Assembly (NCBI GenBank): GCA_038049695.1
Contig: CP142452.1
Span: 50,426,501-50,490,500 of the forward strand
Source: Cinnamomum chago
Lineage: Eukaryota; Streptophyta; Magnoliopsida; Laurales; Lauraceae
Direction: 5' to 3'
DNA: 64,000 nt
Shown here: positions 24,701 to 35,885 of the stretch, piece after piece
Position numbering within the stretch: the stretch's first letter is position 1
Layout of the letters: each line of letters starts with the position of its first letter
Program-made: the position numbers and the translations under genes
Notes under the pieces: model-generated
Databases searched by the model: none
Told to the model about the DNA's origin: nothing
Seen by the model: only the letters and a program-made list of their open reading frames with translations

Positions 24701-24846
24701 TGATGTTGCAAAACAAGTTGTTAGCACATAATAATGAAATAAAAGGTCACACATTGCTCGCACAATACGAGTTAACGAAAAGTCTAACGAATCCTCACCA
24801 CGTCCTTAGGATTTCTAGTTTCTTTTAATTGATTGAAACACGTCTC

Positions 24847-24859
24847 GCTCTGAAAACCA
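24847..24859 (-). other. Primer-binding site of chromovirus P
   Basis: TGGTTTTCAGAGC on the minus strand, four bases inside LTR E, differs slightly from TGGTATCAGAGC, the methionine-tRNA site used by many plant LTR elements. Confidence 0.6.
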
Positions 24860-27800
24860 CTCTGTCGCGACCCGGGACCGGGCCCACGGGACTAATCTGG
24901 AATCAGGACTCATTAATCATATTTAGGATGACATGGTGTAAAGTGTACACATTGATTTAATTTTCCACAGGTGTCCGCGGTGAGGATATCAAAACAACAT
25001 AAATATTTCTTACAATGCGGAAGCGTGTAGCAAATCAAACATTCAAATTTTTTTGTCACAAGGTATAAACACTTGTATAAACCAAGTATCAGAATGAGCA
25101 ATGATCATAAGTGCATTCCTAAAAGAAGGGTTAAAGTTTATACAAAAAGATCATTTAATTACATTTCCCAGAAATAGAAGCCAACAAAGGCCAATATAAA
25201 CAAAACACCAATTCCCAAAGAATGGTTAAACGTTTCCCAAAATGTTACGTCTTTCATCGCAACCAAATGTCTAAACGACATCATAAGCATGCCACTCAAC
25301 TAGGCATTGCGGTTCACCGACCGCGTCCTCCAGCTCCACCTGAGGATAGACAATGTCCGGACCTGAGTACCAAAGAGTGGGTCAAACACGATGGTTTGGC
25401 AAATGGGTGAAAAGACATGACAATATAATAATAAATGAATTTACCTTCAAAAGCATCTTAACCTGTTTAAATAACATTTTCCATAAAAGAGATAAATCAT
25501 TTATTTAATTACAAGTATATGTTCTAAAACATGCAAAGGTAACCAAGGAAACGTGAAAACAAGCAAGATGGCAACCACATGAAGCTAAGTCCTCTATCAC
25601 CGAAGTGACAGAGCGTATCAAGGCAATGATCTCAGTCACACGAGGTGAGGAGAAACAACGAAATATATACATATACATATAATATACGAGACATGACCAC
25701 GATAGCGAGGCGGGCATCAGGAACCACGGTAGCAATCCGAGGTATCGGGACAAGACCACGGTAATAACCGGGTAGCGGGATCCAAACTGCAGTTGGCGGG
25801 ACAAAAGGGGGATCTCCAAGTCAGTGGATCAAACCAACAGGGTTATCCAAGCTTAGTGGTGCCGACTCATAGGTCAAATAACAAGATTAAAACATGTATA
25901 AAATACATCAAGTGCAAGTACATAAACAAGCAGGACGGGGATGCTCAAAGGCACAACTGCCATATCAATCCGGGCAAATGCATTTCTGGACTAATAACTA
26001 TATCAAATACAATTTCAAAGCTTTTGGGAATAACAAGTCGTATAGTATAAATCTCGGGAACACTAAAATACAATAAACTGTTGAAGTTTCGGGTAAAATA
26101 TCGGGTTCAAGATTCATTTAAGGTGAATAGGGGTCCCGTATGCCGGTTTAATAACAACTTGGTACTCTTTGAGTTTAGGGACATTCCGGGCTCCTTATAC
26201 ACCTTAGGATCCTCAAAACTTCAAATGAAATCTTTGTGATGTGGTTTCTTTCTCAAACGGATATCAAATAAAACGAGTGGGTCTTTTCTTCACAATAGGG
26301 TTCCCAACAAACCTCTCTTAAACATTTAAATATTACATTAGCACTCCCAAAACAGTCCCAAGTGAACATTACCCATCGCTCGAGCGGACATGGAGTTCAC
26401 TCGAGCGGTGAGCTCTCTGGAATGGTTGTGTGGGTGGGTTCGCTCGAGCGAAGTTAAGGTCACTCGAGCGAACTTATCCAGTATCAGGTTGGCTCAAGTG
26501 AAATTTCAGTTCGCTCGAACTAACTACTCTCTGGAACGAGTTATGGGAGGGTCGCTCAAGCAACAAAAGGGTTCGCTCGAGTGAACTGTCCAGTGGAATG
26601 ATTCGAACCCTTTTCTGGACACTTTGCTCGAGTGACCTGTCAAGTTCCCTCGAGTGAACTATCCAGAAACTGGTTCCGGGACGGTTCTTCTCATCTCTTT
26701 CTCCTCCTTATACAACCTCCTTTTTAACCCCTTGTATACATCATATGAGGAGCTCAAAACCCTATCCAAACCAACCTCAAGTCTCCAACAACATCCATCC
26801 CATTCTCCTTCAATAATATCACATCCAAATATAAAGAAAGAAGGGAAGGAAACCACTACACACAAGAGTACATTTGAGCAAAAAACAAGAGATAATTGAA
26901 TGCCATGAACCAATACATTTCTATGACACTAAATGCACTATCAAGACTCTTTCATGAGCATTTATTTCAAGTCAGTGCAATAAATAAGCATGAGTGGAAA
27001 AACAACAAAACCAATCACAATTCTTATAAAATCATTTAATGCTCAAATAACAAATCATCCACTTGCCTTGGGCCCAAGCTAATCAATAACAAGCTCTAAA
27101 CACTCCTCCAAGTCAAGGATCCAAGCTACAAATAAAAATCCCCAAAACAAACCCTAAAAGGGTCAACACAAGAAATAAAATAGGAAAGCTTACAGTAATG
27201 GAGATAGAACTTCTTCAGGGCCAAAGGGACACAAATCTAAGAGATGGGGAGGGTTGTTTACTTGTAGGTTCTCCAAATGGACAAGATGAGCTCAAAGAGG
27301 GTCTTGGAATGGGAGGTCTTCTCAGAAAATGGTATCAAGAGAACTATGGTGGTGAGGAAGAAGATGATGATCTCTATTTCTCAATTTGTGCAAGGTTGGT
27401 GGTGGATTTGGTGATGGAAAAGCAAGAGGTGAAGGAAAAAGGGAAAACCCTAGGTGAAGATTGGAGTTGAGCTAGGAAAGGGGTAAAGAGAAGGGGAATC
27501 CTCCTTCTATACAAGTCAAGAGTGGGCTCCACCACTCGAAATCTTTGTGGGCTGAAATCATGGTTTTCAGGACTTCGAACGAATTCAACGAAGAAGAGAA
27601 AAGTGATCGTCGAAATTCCTAGTTTTCAAAAAGTATATGTTTCATGGTTTTCGGGGATATCAAATTTTGGGTACATATGTAAAAGGATGATTTTGCACCT
27701 AACGCTAGGAAAGTCAGGTTTCGGGGTCTCGCACGGGCACGGGATCAACATAAAAGTTGTAGGGATTAACAAGACAAGTGAAACGGGATTAAAACAATAA

Positions 27801-28005
27801 ACATAAGAATCTCAGATAATCCCCCAAGTAAATGCAAAGTCATAAAAGGAACCCCCAAAGGGCCCCACTAGTCACAATAACACTCAAAATTTCCTAAAGC
27901 TATATCAAAAGATATTCTAATCCTCACTTAACCAAAACACACTAAACACACTTAAAACTAAAACACGACTTAATTAACACTAATCGAGATCACTCGGGAC
28001 GGGGT

Positions 28006-29190
28006 TGTTAGGTCTTTTGTTTTTGCAATTTGATGGATGCATTTGCACTTTAGCATCATTTGGATTCACACACTAGCATTGTTTTAGAAAACCTTGAAAT
28101 CTAGTTTTATACATGCATAGCTTTTAAGATTTGGAAAAGTCTTTGCTTTATGCATGTTTTGGTTTTAAAGTTGGATGCATTGGTTTTGAAACCCAAACTC
28201 TTTTTGAAAACCTATTTCCTTGTGCACTACATTTGGAAAATCATGTTAGGTATTTAGGTTTGAGGTTTGCATACTTTCAGCACCTTTAGAATCAGTTTTG
28301 TATGCAATTTCATTTGAAAAGAGTTTTTCTCAAATCAAGCTAGCCTATGGTTTTAAAGTTTTCAAATTTGTTTAGGCTTCTTATAATCATGTTTTATTAA
28401 CCTTTAGAATCTCTAAAACATGTATTTAAGCTTGATTTAATGGCCCAAAAGGTCCCCCATAGATATACCTTCAAATAGGCAAAAATTGAGTTTTTGCAAA
28501 ATGGGGTGTCTCGGCAGTGTCGCCGGTCGACCGAGACCTGTGTCCCGGTCGACCGGGAACACTGTCGGGCAAGTGGAAAGTTTCTGTGCAGAAATTTTCC
28601 AACGGTCAGAAATATGACCGTTGTGTTGTCCCGGTCGACCGAGACACCTCTAGGTCGACCGAGACAACTAGCCGTTGGACTGTTTTTTGCCTATAAAGTC
28701 CATTCATTTCCAACTTCTAAAAAGTGGAACAAATGAGCCTTTGAGAGCATTTTGGAGCCAAACAAAGGGGAAGAAGTTGGAAAGGCTAGGAGGTCATTAG
28801 GAGAGCTAAAGCTTGGATTAATGAGTTAAACCACCGGTTATTGCTTAGCCTAGAAAAGCACATTGTAAGGTTGTTGTTGAGCCTAGAAAAACAACATTGT
28901 ATAGGTTATTGCTTAGCCTTTGAAAAAGCATACATAGTGGAAATCCGGTGGGGTGATTGGATTCACAAGCCGGTAGTGGATGTAGGCATTGAGGCCGAAC
29001 CACTATAAACATTGGTGTTGTGGTGCATGCTATGTGGTGATTGTATTTGTATTAGCTTCCGCATTTTGTTTGTTAATCATCACATGTGACTAGTTTATGC
29101 TAAGAAGTTAAAATTGGTCATAATTAGTCATAGTTGTAGCTCACCCTATTCACCCCCCCCCCCTAGGGTTAGGATCCTCGTGGACTTTCA
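28006..29190 (+). mobile_element. J: short solo LTR of the G/L family, 1.2 kb
   Basis: It begins TGTTAGGTCTTTTGTTTTTG and ends near GGATCCTCGTGGACTTTCA, with a perfect duplication GGGGT (28001-28005 and 29191-29195). It matches G and the L LTRs at both ends but lacks their central 1.04-kb stem-loop module: the sequence passes from GTTAAACCACC directly to GGTTATTGCTTAGCC. A palindrome cluster (28522-28675) precedes a TATA box (CTATAAAG, 28691-28698). A 32-37 bp repeat with TTATTGCTTAGCCT lies at about 28846-28940. A C tract lies near 29150-29163. Confidence 0.92.
28522..28675. repeat. Palindrome cluster, core GGTCGACC, upstream of the J TATA box
   Basis: Four copies of CGGTCGACCG or one-base variants plus an inverted pair AACGGTCA / TGACCGTT. 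The same cluster lies in G (40598-40742) and in the L LTRs (43574-43711 and 48666-48805), each time just upstream of the TATA box. Confidence 0.9.
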
Positions 29191-29201
29191 GGGGTCTTAC
29201 A

Positions 29202-29359
29202 AAAACTTTGCCTCCCCCAGTCAGCAAAGGCAAGGAGCAAAAAAAAGAAAAAGGGGAATAAAGAATATTCCCCGTTAGGCATGACCCGCTTCCATTGTAT
29301 TGACAAAAGGCAAAGGGAGGAAGGTAGATGATGCAACCAATTCTGAGGACCCTGCCTTT
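29202..29359. other. Strip of the Tat-like host between P and H
   Basis: This 158-bp strip joins the host sequence left of P (14009) to that right of H (54211) once both are removed. It shows no clear coding frame. On the minus strand it would be the leader of aORF2. Confidence 0.5.
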
Positions 29360-31062
29360 TGTTAGTTTTGATGGTCTCAATACCAAGTATATGATGTAAT
29401 AAATTGATTCAATTCTTTATTTATCAATACAATCATGATTTCCTTTCATGAGATGAATGGTGTTTAGTTATATACTTGCACATAACCAATACAAAAGACA
29501 TAATGGTTCATGAGATGAACCGGAGTCCATAAGTATACTAGATGTAATACATGTGTATGGATGAGATCCACATACAGGAGACATGTATTGCAAAACTTAT
29601 ACTTAAATATCTTCATAACCAGTGATGAGATTGGGCATCTCATCTGACAAGGTTGCAGCACTTTGATCACTATGAGATAGTGTGGTTTGTCTCGATCATC
29701 GAAATGTAAGATTCTGGATCATGGTTCTGGTACATTAGATATATTGAAGGACCATAAGAAGCACCTTATATACACTGTCTTTACTATAAGGTCTGCTCTC
29801 ATAATTCCTTAGCAATAGGCTCATAATCCTGAGACATTAATGAACTCAAGTTTCTATCTATTCATTTGCTTTGAGTCACCAATGAGTGAGGCCAATTGCA
29901 GGTCAACACCTCGGTGATTTGGGTACGTGGTAGTAGAGCTGTGGGAACATTCAATGGTCAAGATGGAATCTATCTTTAATATCCCCTTGTGCCAATTAAT
30001 GGATTTATCATTGGTAAGTGCGCACCCATTCCGATTAAGAGTTAATTGGGGCTCAAGGATAATAAGATATGGATCTACTTTGGTGGACAGGTCCAATTGA
30101 TCCATTGATATAGATGGAGGGGCCTACTTGTGGTACTGAGGAAGTTTAGAGTCTTCATTGTAATTTATTCCTAAGACTAGAGTGCAATTGCATTTATATA
30201 GTGAAGTTATTTGCAATTAACTGTGGGCCCGGATTGCACATGAGATGTGGGGTCACGTGTCCCAGTTGGAGCCAGCTTTCTAAGGAATCCCTAGTGGTCC
30301 CCATGCTAGCCGAAGTTATTAGAAAGATTCTAATTCTACTTAAACTCTAAAGGGAATGTTACTATTTCTATTTGAAGTGAGACTTCTAATAGTGGTAATG
30401 GTAAGCTACTAATTATTAATGGAAGTAGGACTTCTATTTTAATTAGAAAGGAGAAAGCTACTAAAAAGTTGTGGAAGTGAGACTTCTATGGCAACTAGCA
30501 AGGGAGAAGTTTACTATTTTGTAATGGGAGTTAAACTTCTATTTCAAATAGGAAAAGAGATGGAATGGAGGGCTATAAATAGAGGAATAAACCCCTCTTG
30601 GTCGTGCATAATAGAGCGAGCAACATCAGCCCATTTGTGCAAGTGTTGCACAAGTTCTCTTCCTCTCTAAGTTCCCTTCTCTTTCTCATTTAGTTCCTTA
30701 GAGTTACTAGTTGGGTTTTCTCTTGAAGATTCCACCATCTTTTTGAGAAAAGAGATCTAATACAGGTCATTCTGAATTGGATAGTGAAGGTGTTCATCAT
30801 TAAAGGAAAGAACTCAAATTCTCCATTAGAACACAACAAAGCTCCAAAGGTATATCTACATCCTTGTATGTTGTAGATTTCGTGGTTGCATGTTTATGTG
30901 CTATTTTCTATCTTCTAGATAGGTTATGTTGCTATACATGATTTATGAGTTTGAGGGATTACATCCTGGATTGGGTTTTGTTGTCTTCTAGACAATTGAT
31001 CCCTGCATCAAGTGGTTCAAAAGTTTTGAAACCTGTCTGGAAGGCCCACCTATATTCCAACA
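29360..31062 (+). repeat. 5' LTR of copia H
   Basis: 1.70 kb with TG...CA ends and a TATA box CTATAAATAG at 30573-30582. Compared with the 3' LTR it lacks about 33 bases (ATCGGTACCAAATGGTCAC and following). Confidence 0.95.
30573..30582 (+). promoter_or_regulatory. TATA box of the H 5' LTR
   Basis: CTATAAATAG lies in a GGAGGG...AGGAATAAACC context. An identical site is in the 3' LTR at 53706-53715. Confidence 0.75.
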
Positions 31063-31064
31063 AT

Positions 31065-31077
31065 TGGTATCAGAGCC
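31065..31077 (+). other. Primer-binding site of copia H
   Basis: TGGTATCAGAGCC two bases after the 5' LTR matches the 3' end of plant initiator methionine tRNA. Confidence 0.9.
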
Positions 31078-32393
31078 ATACCTCATCTCTAATCATGTTA
31101 GACCAGCAAGCTTGCTCTAATCTTTGCATGAGATGCGAAAAAGATGAAGCAAGGGCTATGTAAGGATTAGTTTTGATGAATTTACTTGGTTTGATAGTAG
31201 ATTCATGTTTAGATAGTCACAAAAGGGTTTCAAAATGATGGAAGGATCATAGGAAGCCATTGGGACACTTTGGAAGTGATTTGTGGAAGAATGGACATGA
31301 AACAGAAAACCCATGTTGCAGGTTTTCGTCAGTCCGGTCGACCTAGCCCCGTGCTCGGTTTACCGGCTGACTTGCAGGTCGGTCGACCGAGCCCCCTAGC
31401 TGGTCGACCGAGCCAACTGCACAGCATGCTGTAGAAACTGGTTTTTCCAGTTTCGGGTCTTCTTTTACTTCCTATTTTTCCAGCATTATTTAGCAGCCTA
31501 TTTTTGTGATTTGTATGGTCGTATGAGATACTAACTTGCAGATGATATTGTCCTCTCCATATGGCCCACAAGTCTTTTGCTTTCTATTTATGGTGATTGG
31601 TTTATTTAAGGCTAAATGTAAAGGCGTCATGGTTTCCTTGGTTTCCCGTGAAAGGGCAAGGCATGATGAATTTCCCTATAGCCCTTTTATTTCCATGTTT
31701 AGATTACCATGTAAGTCTCATAATCGAGGCATATGAATTTATGTAGTTTTTATAAATTTGTAAATTCTGGCAATGTCCGAGACTAAGAAGGAAAGCGATG
31801 TTGGACTCCTAATCAAAGAGTTTGAAGATTACCAAAAGAGTTTTGGAGTTGCCCAAAGAGTTTGAGGAATTCCAAACTCTTGGAAAGTCTAGAAGTCCAA
31901 GAAGTCTATTCCGCTAGGGCCATGTGGAGGAGAGGACTAGTTTCTAATTTTTAGCACTTTCTATTTATGGATGAATGCTTAATTTAGAATGTTTCCAAAT
32001 CTGATCCAAACATAGCAAGTTACTAAAATTGGTCAAATCAAATTAATTTTGGGAAAGAGTTCTAATTAGTGTTGATGACCCATGAGATGGACACATTGGT
32101 AACACTAATTTAGAAACTGGACTTTCCTTAAAATAACTTGACTTGGAACCAATCTTAGATCATATCATGAGATTATTTGATGTTCATATGTATACATGTG
32201 GGCCCTAATACCTTACAAAGAAATCCTCAATTCTAAAATATTAAGTGGGAGCGGGGCATTTATATTTAGAAATCCCCATGCTTTTCCACCATAGGTCCAT
32301 TGTAAGGAAAGTAATAGCCTCGCGCCATCTTGAGAATGGTCGTTCCCCACGGAGGGCTTTTACTTATCTGGCTACTAGATATGGATCTCCTAT
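31078..32393. other. Leader of copia H with GGTCGACC palindromes
   Basis: Non-coding leader between the primer site and gag, resuming at 35451-35885 after insertion I. At 31333-31413 it carries three to four CGGTCGACC words, one degraded (CGGTTTACCG), the same palindrome as in G/J/L although the families are otherwise unrelated. I see nothing else from 31414 to 32388. Confidence 0.6.
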
Positions 32394-32552
32394 TGTTGAC
32401 ACCAAAAATGTCACTTTGCCTCTTCACATCAAAAGCTATATGGAGCCGCATCCTACCAAAAATAGGCAGGCGCCACTTCAAGCATCAGATCTTGTCAGAA
32501 TCAAACAAAAACTGCAAGGTCATTCAAAACAGCCGAAAGAGAGGTATACATG

Positions 32553-33670
32553 AAGTTTCAGGCCATTCCGACATCATTTGGCCTAGCTTCACTTCTCCAA
32601 CAGCTAAGCAGCAGCTACCAGCGGCGACAGTGTCGAAGACCCCAAATCTTCGATCAGAGCCTACGGATGGTCTCAAAATACCTCCGAAAGGCTACATGTC
32701 AAGTTTCAAGTCAAGCCGACACCGTTTGACCCGCCATCAACTCTCGAGCAGCAAAATCAAGCCCTTAGGTAGCGAGAACTACCGAGGTCATCACTCATCA
32801 AACAGAGCACATGGGCGGCTCCTACATACCTCCAAAGGGCTGCACAACAAATTTCAGGTCATTCCGATGACGTTTGACCCAATTTCGATGCTCGGAAACA
32901 AAATCAAGCCTACTGGTGGCGGAGCACCCCGGGACCATGGCACTCAATTCGGAGCTTGTGGATCATCTCAAAATGACTCCAGTAGGCTCCCCATCGAATT
33001 TCAGGTCAATCGGACATCGTTTGACCAGAAGTCAAAGCTTGGCATTTCCCTCGCGGTGAAATAAAGGCAAGCGTTTGCATGACTCCAAATGGCTTCAAAA
33101 CTCAAACGAAAGCCTATGGTTGTTCTTATCTACTGATGGGGGAGTCACACGTCGAATTTCAGGTCAATCAGACATCGTTTGACCAGAAGTCAAAGCTCGG
33201 CATTTTCCTCGCGGTGAAATAAAGGCAAGCATTTGCATGACTCCAAATGGCTTCAAAACTCAAACGAAAGCCTATGGTTGGTCCTATCTATTGATGAGGA
33301 AGCTACCCATCAAATTTCAGGTCAATCGGACATCGTTTGACCAGAAGTCAAAGCTCGGCATTTCCCTAGCGGTGAAATAAAGGCAAGCGTTCCCATGACT
33401 CCAAATGGCTTCAAAACTCAAATGAAAGCCTATGGTTGGTCCTATCTACTGATGAGGAAGCTACCCATCAAATTTCAGGTCAATCGGACATCGTTTGACC
33501 GAAAGTCAAAGCTCGACATTTCCCTCGCAGTGAAATCAAAGTCAAGCATTTGCGGGACCCAAAACGGCTTCAAAACCTGAACAAAAGCCTATGGTTGGTC
33601 TCGTCTACTGCTCAAGAAGCTACACGTCGAATTTCAGGTCATTCCGACATCGTTTGACCTAGTTTCGACG
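32553..33670. repeat. 146-159 bp tandem array in LTR I, eight units
   Basis: The anchor AATTTCAGGTCAATCGGACA or a variant recurs at 32553, 32701, 32851, 32997, 33155, 33313, 33471 and 33630. Spacings are 148, 150, 146, 158, 158, 158 and 159 bases. The last four units are much more alike than the first four, which suggests recent local amplification. Confidence 0.9.
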
Positions 33671-33877
33671 CTTGACAAAAATCGGCAGTTCTCCACAGCA
33701 AAGTCTTCGGCTTTTCAGAAAATGGGAAACTTGGCAATCCGATTTGCACGGCTTCTCGTCAGGTTTTCTTAAGGGAAATCCAGCCAATAAATGAGAGGAA
33801 ATTCCAAGAAAAATGCAGGAGAAAACAGAAGCGAAAACGGACGAAAAACGGCGAAGAAAAGGCGACCGGAAGACGGC

Positions 33878-33918
33878 CGACCATGGGGCACAAACCCCAT
33901 GGTCGCCGGCGACCATGG
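33878..33918. repeat. Overlapping GC-rich inverted repeats in LTR I
   Basis: CGACCATGGGG (33878-33888) pairs with CCCCATGGTCG (33895-33905) around a 6-base loop. The same right arm is also half of a perfect 22-bp palindrome (33897-33918) centred on GCCGGC. The two folds exclude each other. Confidence 0.85.
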
Positions 33919-34611
33919 AGGTCCGGGCCGCCGGACCTTGCCCAAAAACCCCGTTTTCCGGGTACTTTTCGCTTTTCGAGTTGATTGGCCCCTGTGATTT
34001 TTCCAAAATCTGATTTTTTGTGCATGATATCCGTCGATCTTCATCAACATCACGGATCCATCACTGGAATCACTAGATCATCATCGGACGCCTCAAGATC
34101 GTCAAACGGCTAACCAAGAAAGCACACTTTCTGCCCACCCGATCGCGAAATCGACTGGACAGATGTTGTCGGCCCGCTGACATCAACCAATGTCTGAAAT
34201 TGGATCACCATCCGACATCAAATGGTATGTGGGTCCATTGGTGATCATCGCAAGAAGAATCCCAAAGGACGCGGCATGGCCCGCAACTCTTCAAGCGCCC
34301 AGGCAATAAATTAATGAAGTTAAATGACCCGTTTATGGCAAGTTAATGCGGTCATTAACTCATTATTTTGAATGGCCCAATCAGAAGCAAGCAAATGGGA
34401 GTTACAAGTCCAAGTAATCATGACATTAAAATCATGAAACTTCCATCATCATGGAGATTAAAGGCGATTAAATGCCCATCACTCTCCATCGGCCAATCAA
34501 ATTCAAGGAAAAATGAGTTACAAAACAAGTAAATAAAAACTTGTAACTCCTCCCATCATGAGCATTAATACCATAAATGCTCATAAACTCTCCTAAATGG
34601 CTACCAAAGGC

Positions 34612-34621
34612 CTATAAATAG
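34612..34621 (+). promoter_or_regulatory. TATA box of LTR I
   Basis: CTATAAATAG is followed by GAGGGTCATTCC and an A-rich leader (AGAGAGAAAAATCG). Confidence 0.75.
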
Positions 34622-34754
34622 GAGGGTCATTCCAAGGGAAACAGATCCAGAGAGAAAAATCGCCAGAAAATCATTAAAAAATCCTCGGAGAAATCTTTAC
34701 AACTCTGCTCCTTCAAGAAAACTCTGCAGCAACCAACACTACAAGGTGATCAAA

Positions 34755-34791
34755 GCCCCTTGGGGGGCCACCCCCCCCCCCCCCCCCAAGG
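34755..34791. repeat. C17 tract able to form a hairpin with a G6 block
   Basis: CCCCTTGGGGGGCCA is followed by C17 (34771-34787) and AAGG. CCTTGGGGGG can pair with CCCCCCAAGG. It lies about 140 bases past the TATA box, so inside the predicted transcript. Confidence 0.8.
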
Positions 34792-35885
34792 CCACCTCTC
34801 CTTCTATCCAACATGGCTAGATGCGGCTTTTCAGCCCGTCTACTCAGCTTTTTACCGGATATAGGACCTTATCTTGGTCCTTATCCTCTAAAAATCTGAG
34901 GTTGGAGCCAAGCCAAGAAATCAAGCATCAAAGTTCTCATCTGAAGGACGATGACGGAGTCCATACATGACTCGCGACTGTCGATCTGAACGGGTCCCCC
35001 ACAATCGCATGAGAAGTTAGATTCCATTTCTTTCTTTTCTATTGTATTGTATTTTTTCTTAAAGAGACACAAAATTCACATTTCTTGTCTTTTCATTATT
35101 GATGAGATTTGTAAACCGCCTTTCACGGCAAAATCGCCTTTCACGACACCAAAATCACCTTTCACGGCAAACAAAGAAAATCGCCTCTCACGGCATTCAA
35201 AACAAACTTGTCTCTTTTCTTTAAAATATGTGTGCAATGGAAAGTTAGGAAAAAGTTTGATTTCCTTTCTACTTCTGAAGGTGAATCTCCGGATCACTAC
35301 TCTAAATTCCAAGTAGAAAAGAAAATCTGGCATACCCACAAAAATGTTGATACCCGCCTTTCTTTCTTCCCTCTCCCTCCTTCCGGACCCCGACAGACCC
35401 GGGGCGGATGGCAGCGGAGGAGGAACGGAGGGGCGCGGTCCATCACCTATGGATAGTGTTGGTGAGACGGGGCGGGGGCCCACTCCCCAAGGAGGAGCTG
35501 CTCGCAACGGTTGTCATGCAATGCTAGTTGGTGGGTCACACTTAACTAAAATAATGATGTAGTATCCCTAAGGATTTGCCTCATGTATTTTAGAAACCGA
35601 AGCTAATCGGGAGTCATTCATTATTTGGTATGAGATACCTAGATAATAATGAATGAAGGGGATCATGGAAAGTTAGTCTTAATTCCAATTTTGACCAACT
35701 TTGATCCGCACCAATCTAGGTGGTATTCGCACTCCCCAAGGAGGCATACCCCGGAGAATGGGATTCCGATGTATTCTGAATTTAGTGGTTATGAGGATTC
35801 CATATAAATTTGGTAGAAAACTAAACCCTAATGTCATTTAAATTCATTAATTGAATGAATGGTTATGTGCTACAGTATTTCAAGC

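Larger units (their letters stand above)
17020..24701 (-). pseudogene. Chromovirus P gag-pol polyprotein (broken)
   Basis: Reading on the minus strand: start MPPRKRP at 24701; gag domain with EWLEHTENIFEIFQCI near 24300; CCHC knuckle CFRCGSMNHQMSDC (23654-23695); protease FDPGSTHSF near 23300; reverse transcriptase with [14 protein letters not shown] and FIDD near 22300; RNase H split by solo LTR K; integrase with HTD-type core and SERTIQTLEDML; chromodomain QWVKVLWENHGPEEATWELR near 17200. The gag-pol chain builds the particle, copies the RNA and inserts it. Stops include 22181-22183 and several others; a frame change lies near 17780. The protease motif reads D-P-G instead of D-S-G, and a zinc cysteine of the integrase is Tyr (about 18237). 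The last frame runs through the polypurine tract into the 3' LTR and stops at 17020. Confidence 0.93.
14010..29201 (-). mobile_element. P: complete Ty3/gypsy chromovirus (Tekay/Del type)
   Basis: LTR D (14010-17061) and LTR E (24863-29201, with J inside) flank a gag-pol region on the minus strand. Flanking 5-mers AGAAC (14005-14009) and AAAAC (29202-29206) match at four of five. A chromodomain at the end of pol and LTRs of about 3.1 kb fit the Tekay/Del branch of chromoviruses, which steer integration toward heterochromatin. Two solo LTRs are nested inside, K in the RNase H region and J in the 5' LTR. Gag and pol are broken by stop codons, so the copy is dead. Confidence 0.93.
24863..29201 (-). 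repeat. LTR E, 5' LTR of chromovirus P (split by J)
   Basis: It runs from TGTCGCGACCCGGGACCGG to GACGGGGT at 28005, then J, then GGGGTCTTACA ending at 29201. Without J it is about 3.15 kb. The palindrome cluster is at 26375-26659 and the 30-bp repeats at 25694-25787. Confidence 0.92.
32394..35445 (+). mobile_element. I: solo LTR, 3.05 kb, in the leader of H
   Basis: It runs from TGTTGACACCAAAAATG to GCGCGGTCCATCA with a perfect duplication CCTAT (32389-32393 and 35446-35450). It holds a 146-159 bp tandem array (32553-33670), GC-rich inverted repeats (33878-33918), a TATA box (34612-34621) and a C17 hairpin (about 34755-34791). A second family of short repeats, CCTTTCACGGCAAA, is at 35117-35195. 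There are no coding domains; a 244-codon frame at 32330-33064 is repeat-derived chance. The superfamily is uncertain; size and TATA position suit gypsy. Confidence 0.9.

Noticed and set aside
22659-24731. Several plus-strand ORFs across the chromovirus gag-pol
   Set aside because: They are shadows of the minus-strand coding frame, which carries all the recognisable domains.
32330-33064. A 244-codon plus-strand ORF
   Set aside because: It lies in solo LTR I and spans the 146-159 bp repeats; it has no domain and its periodicity comes from the repeats.
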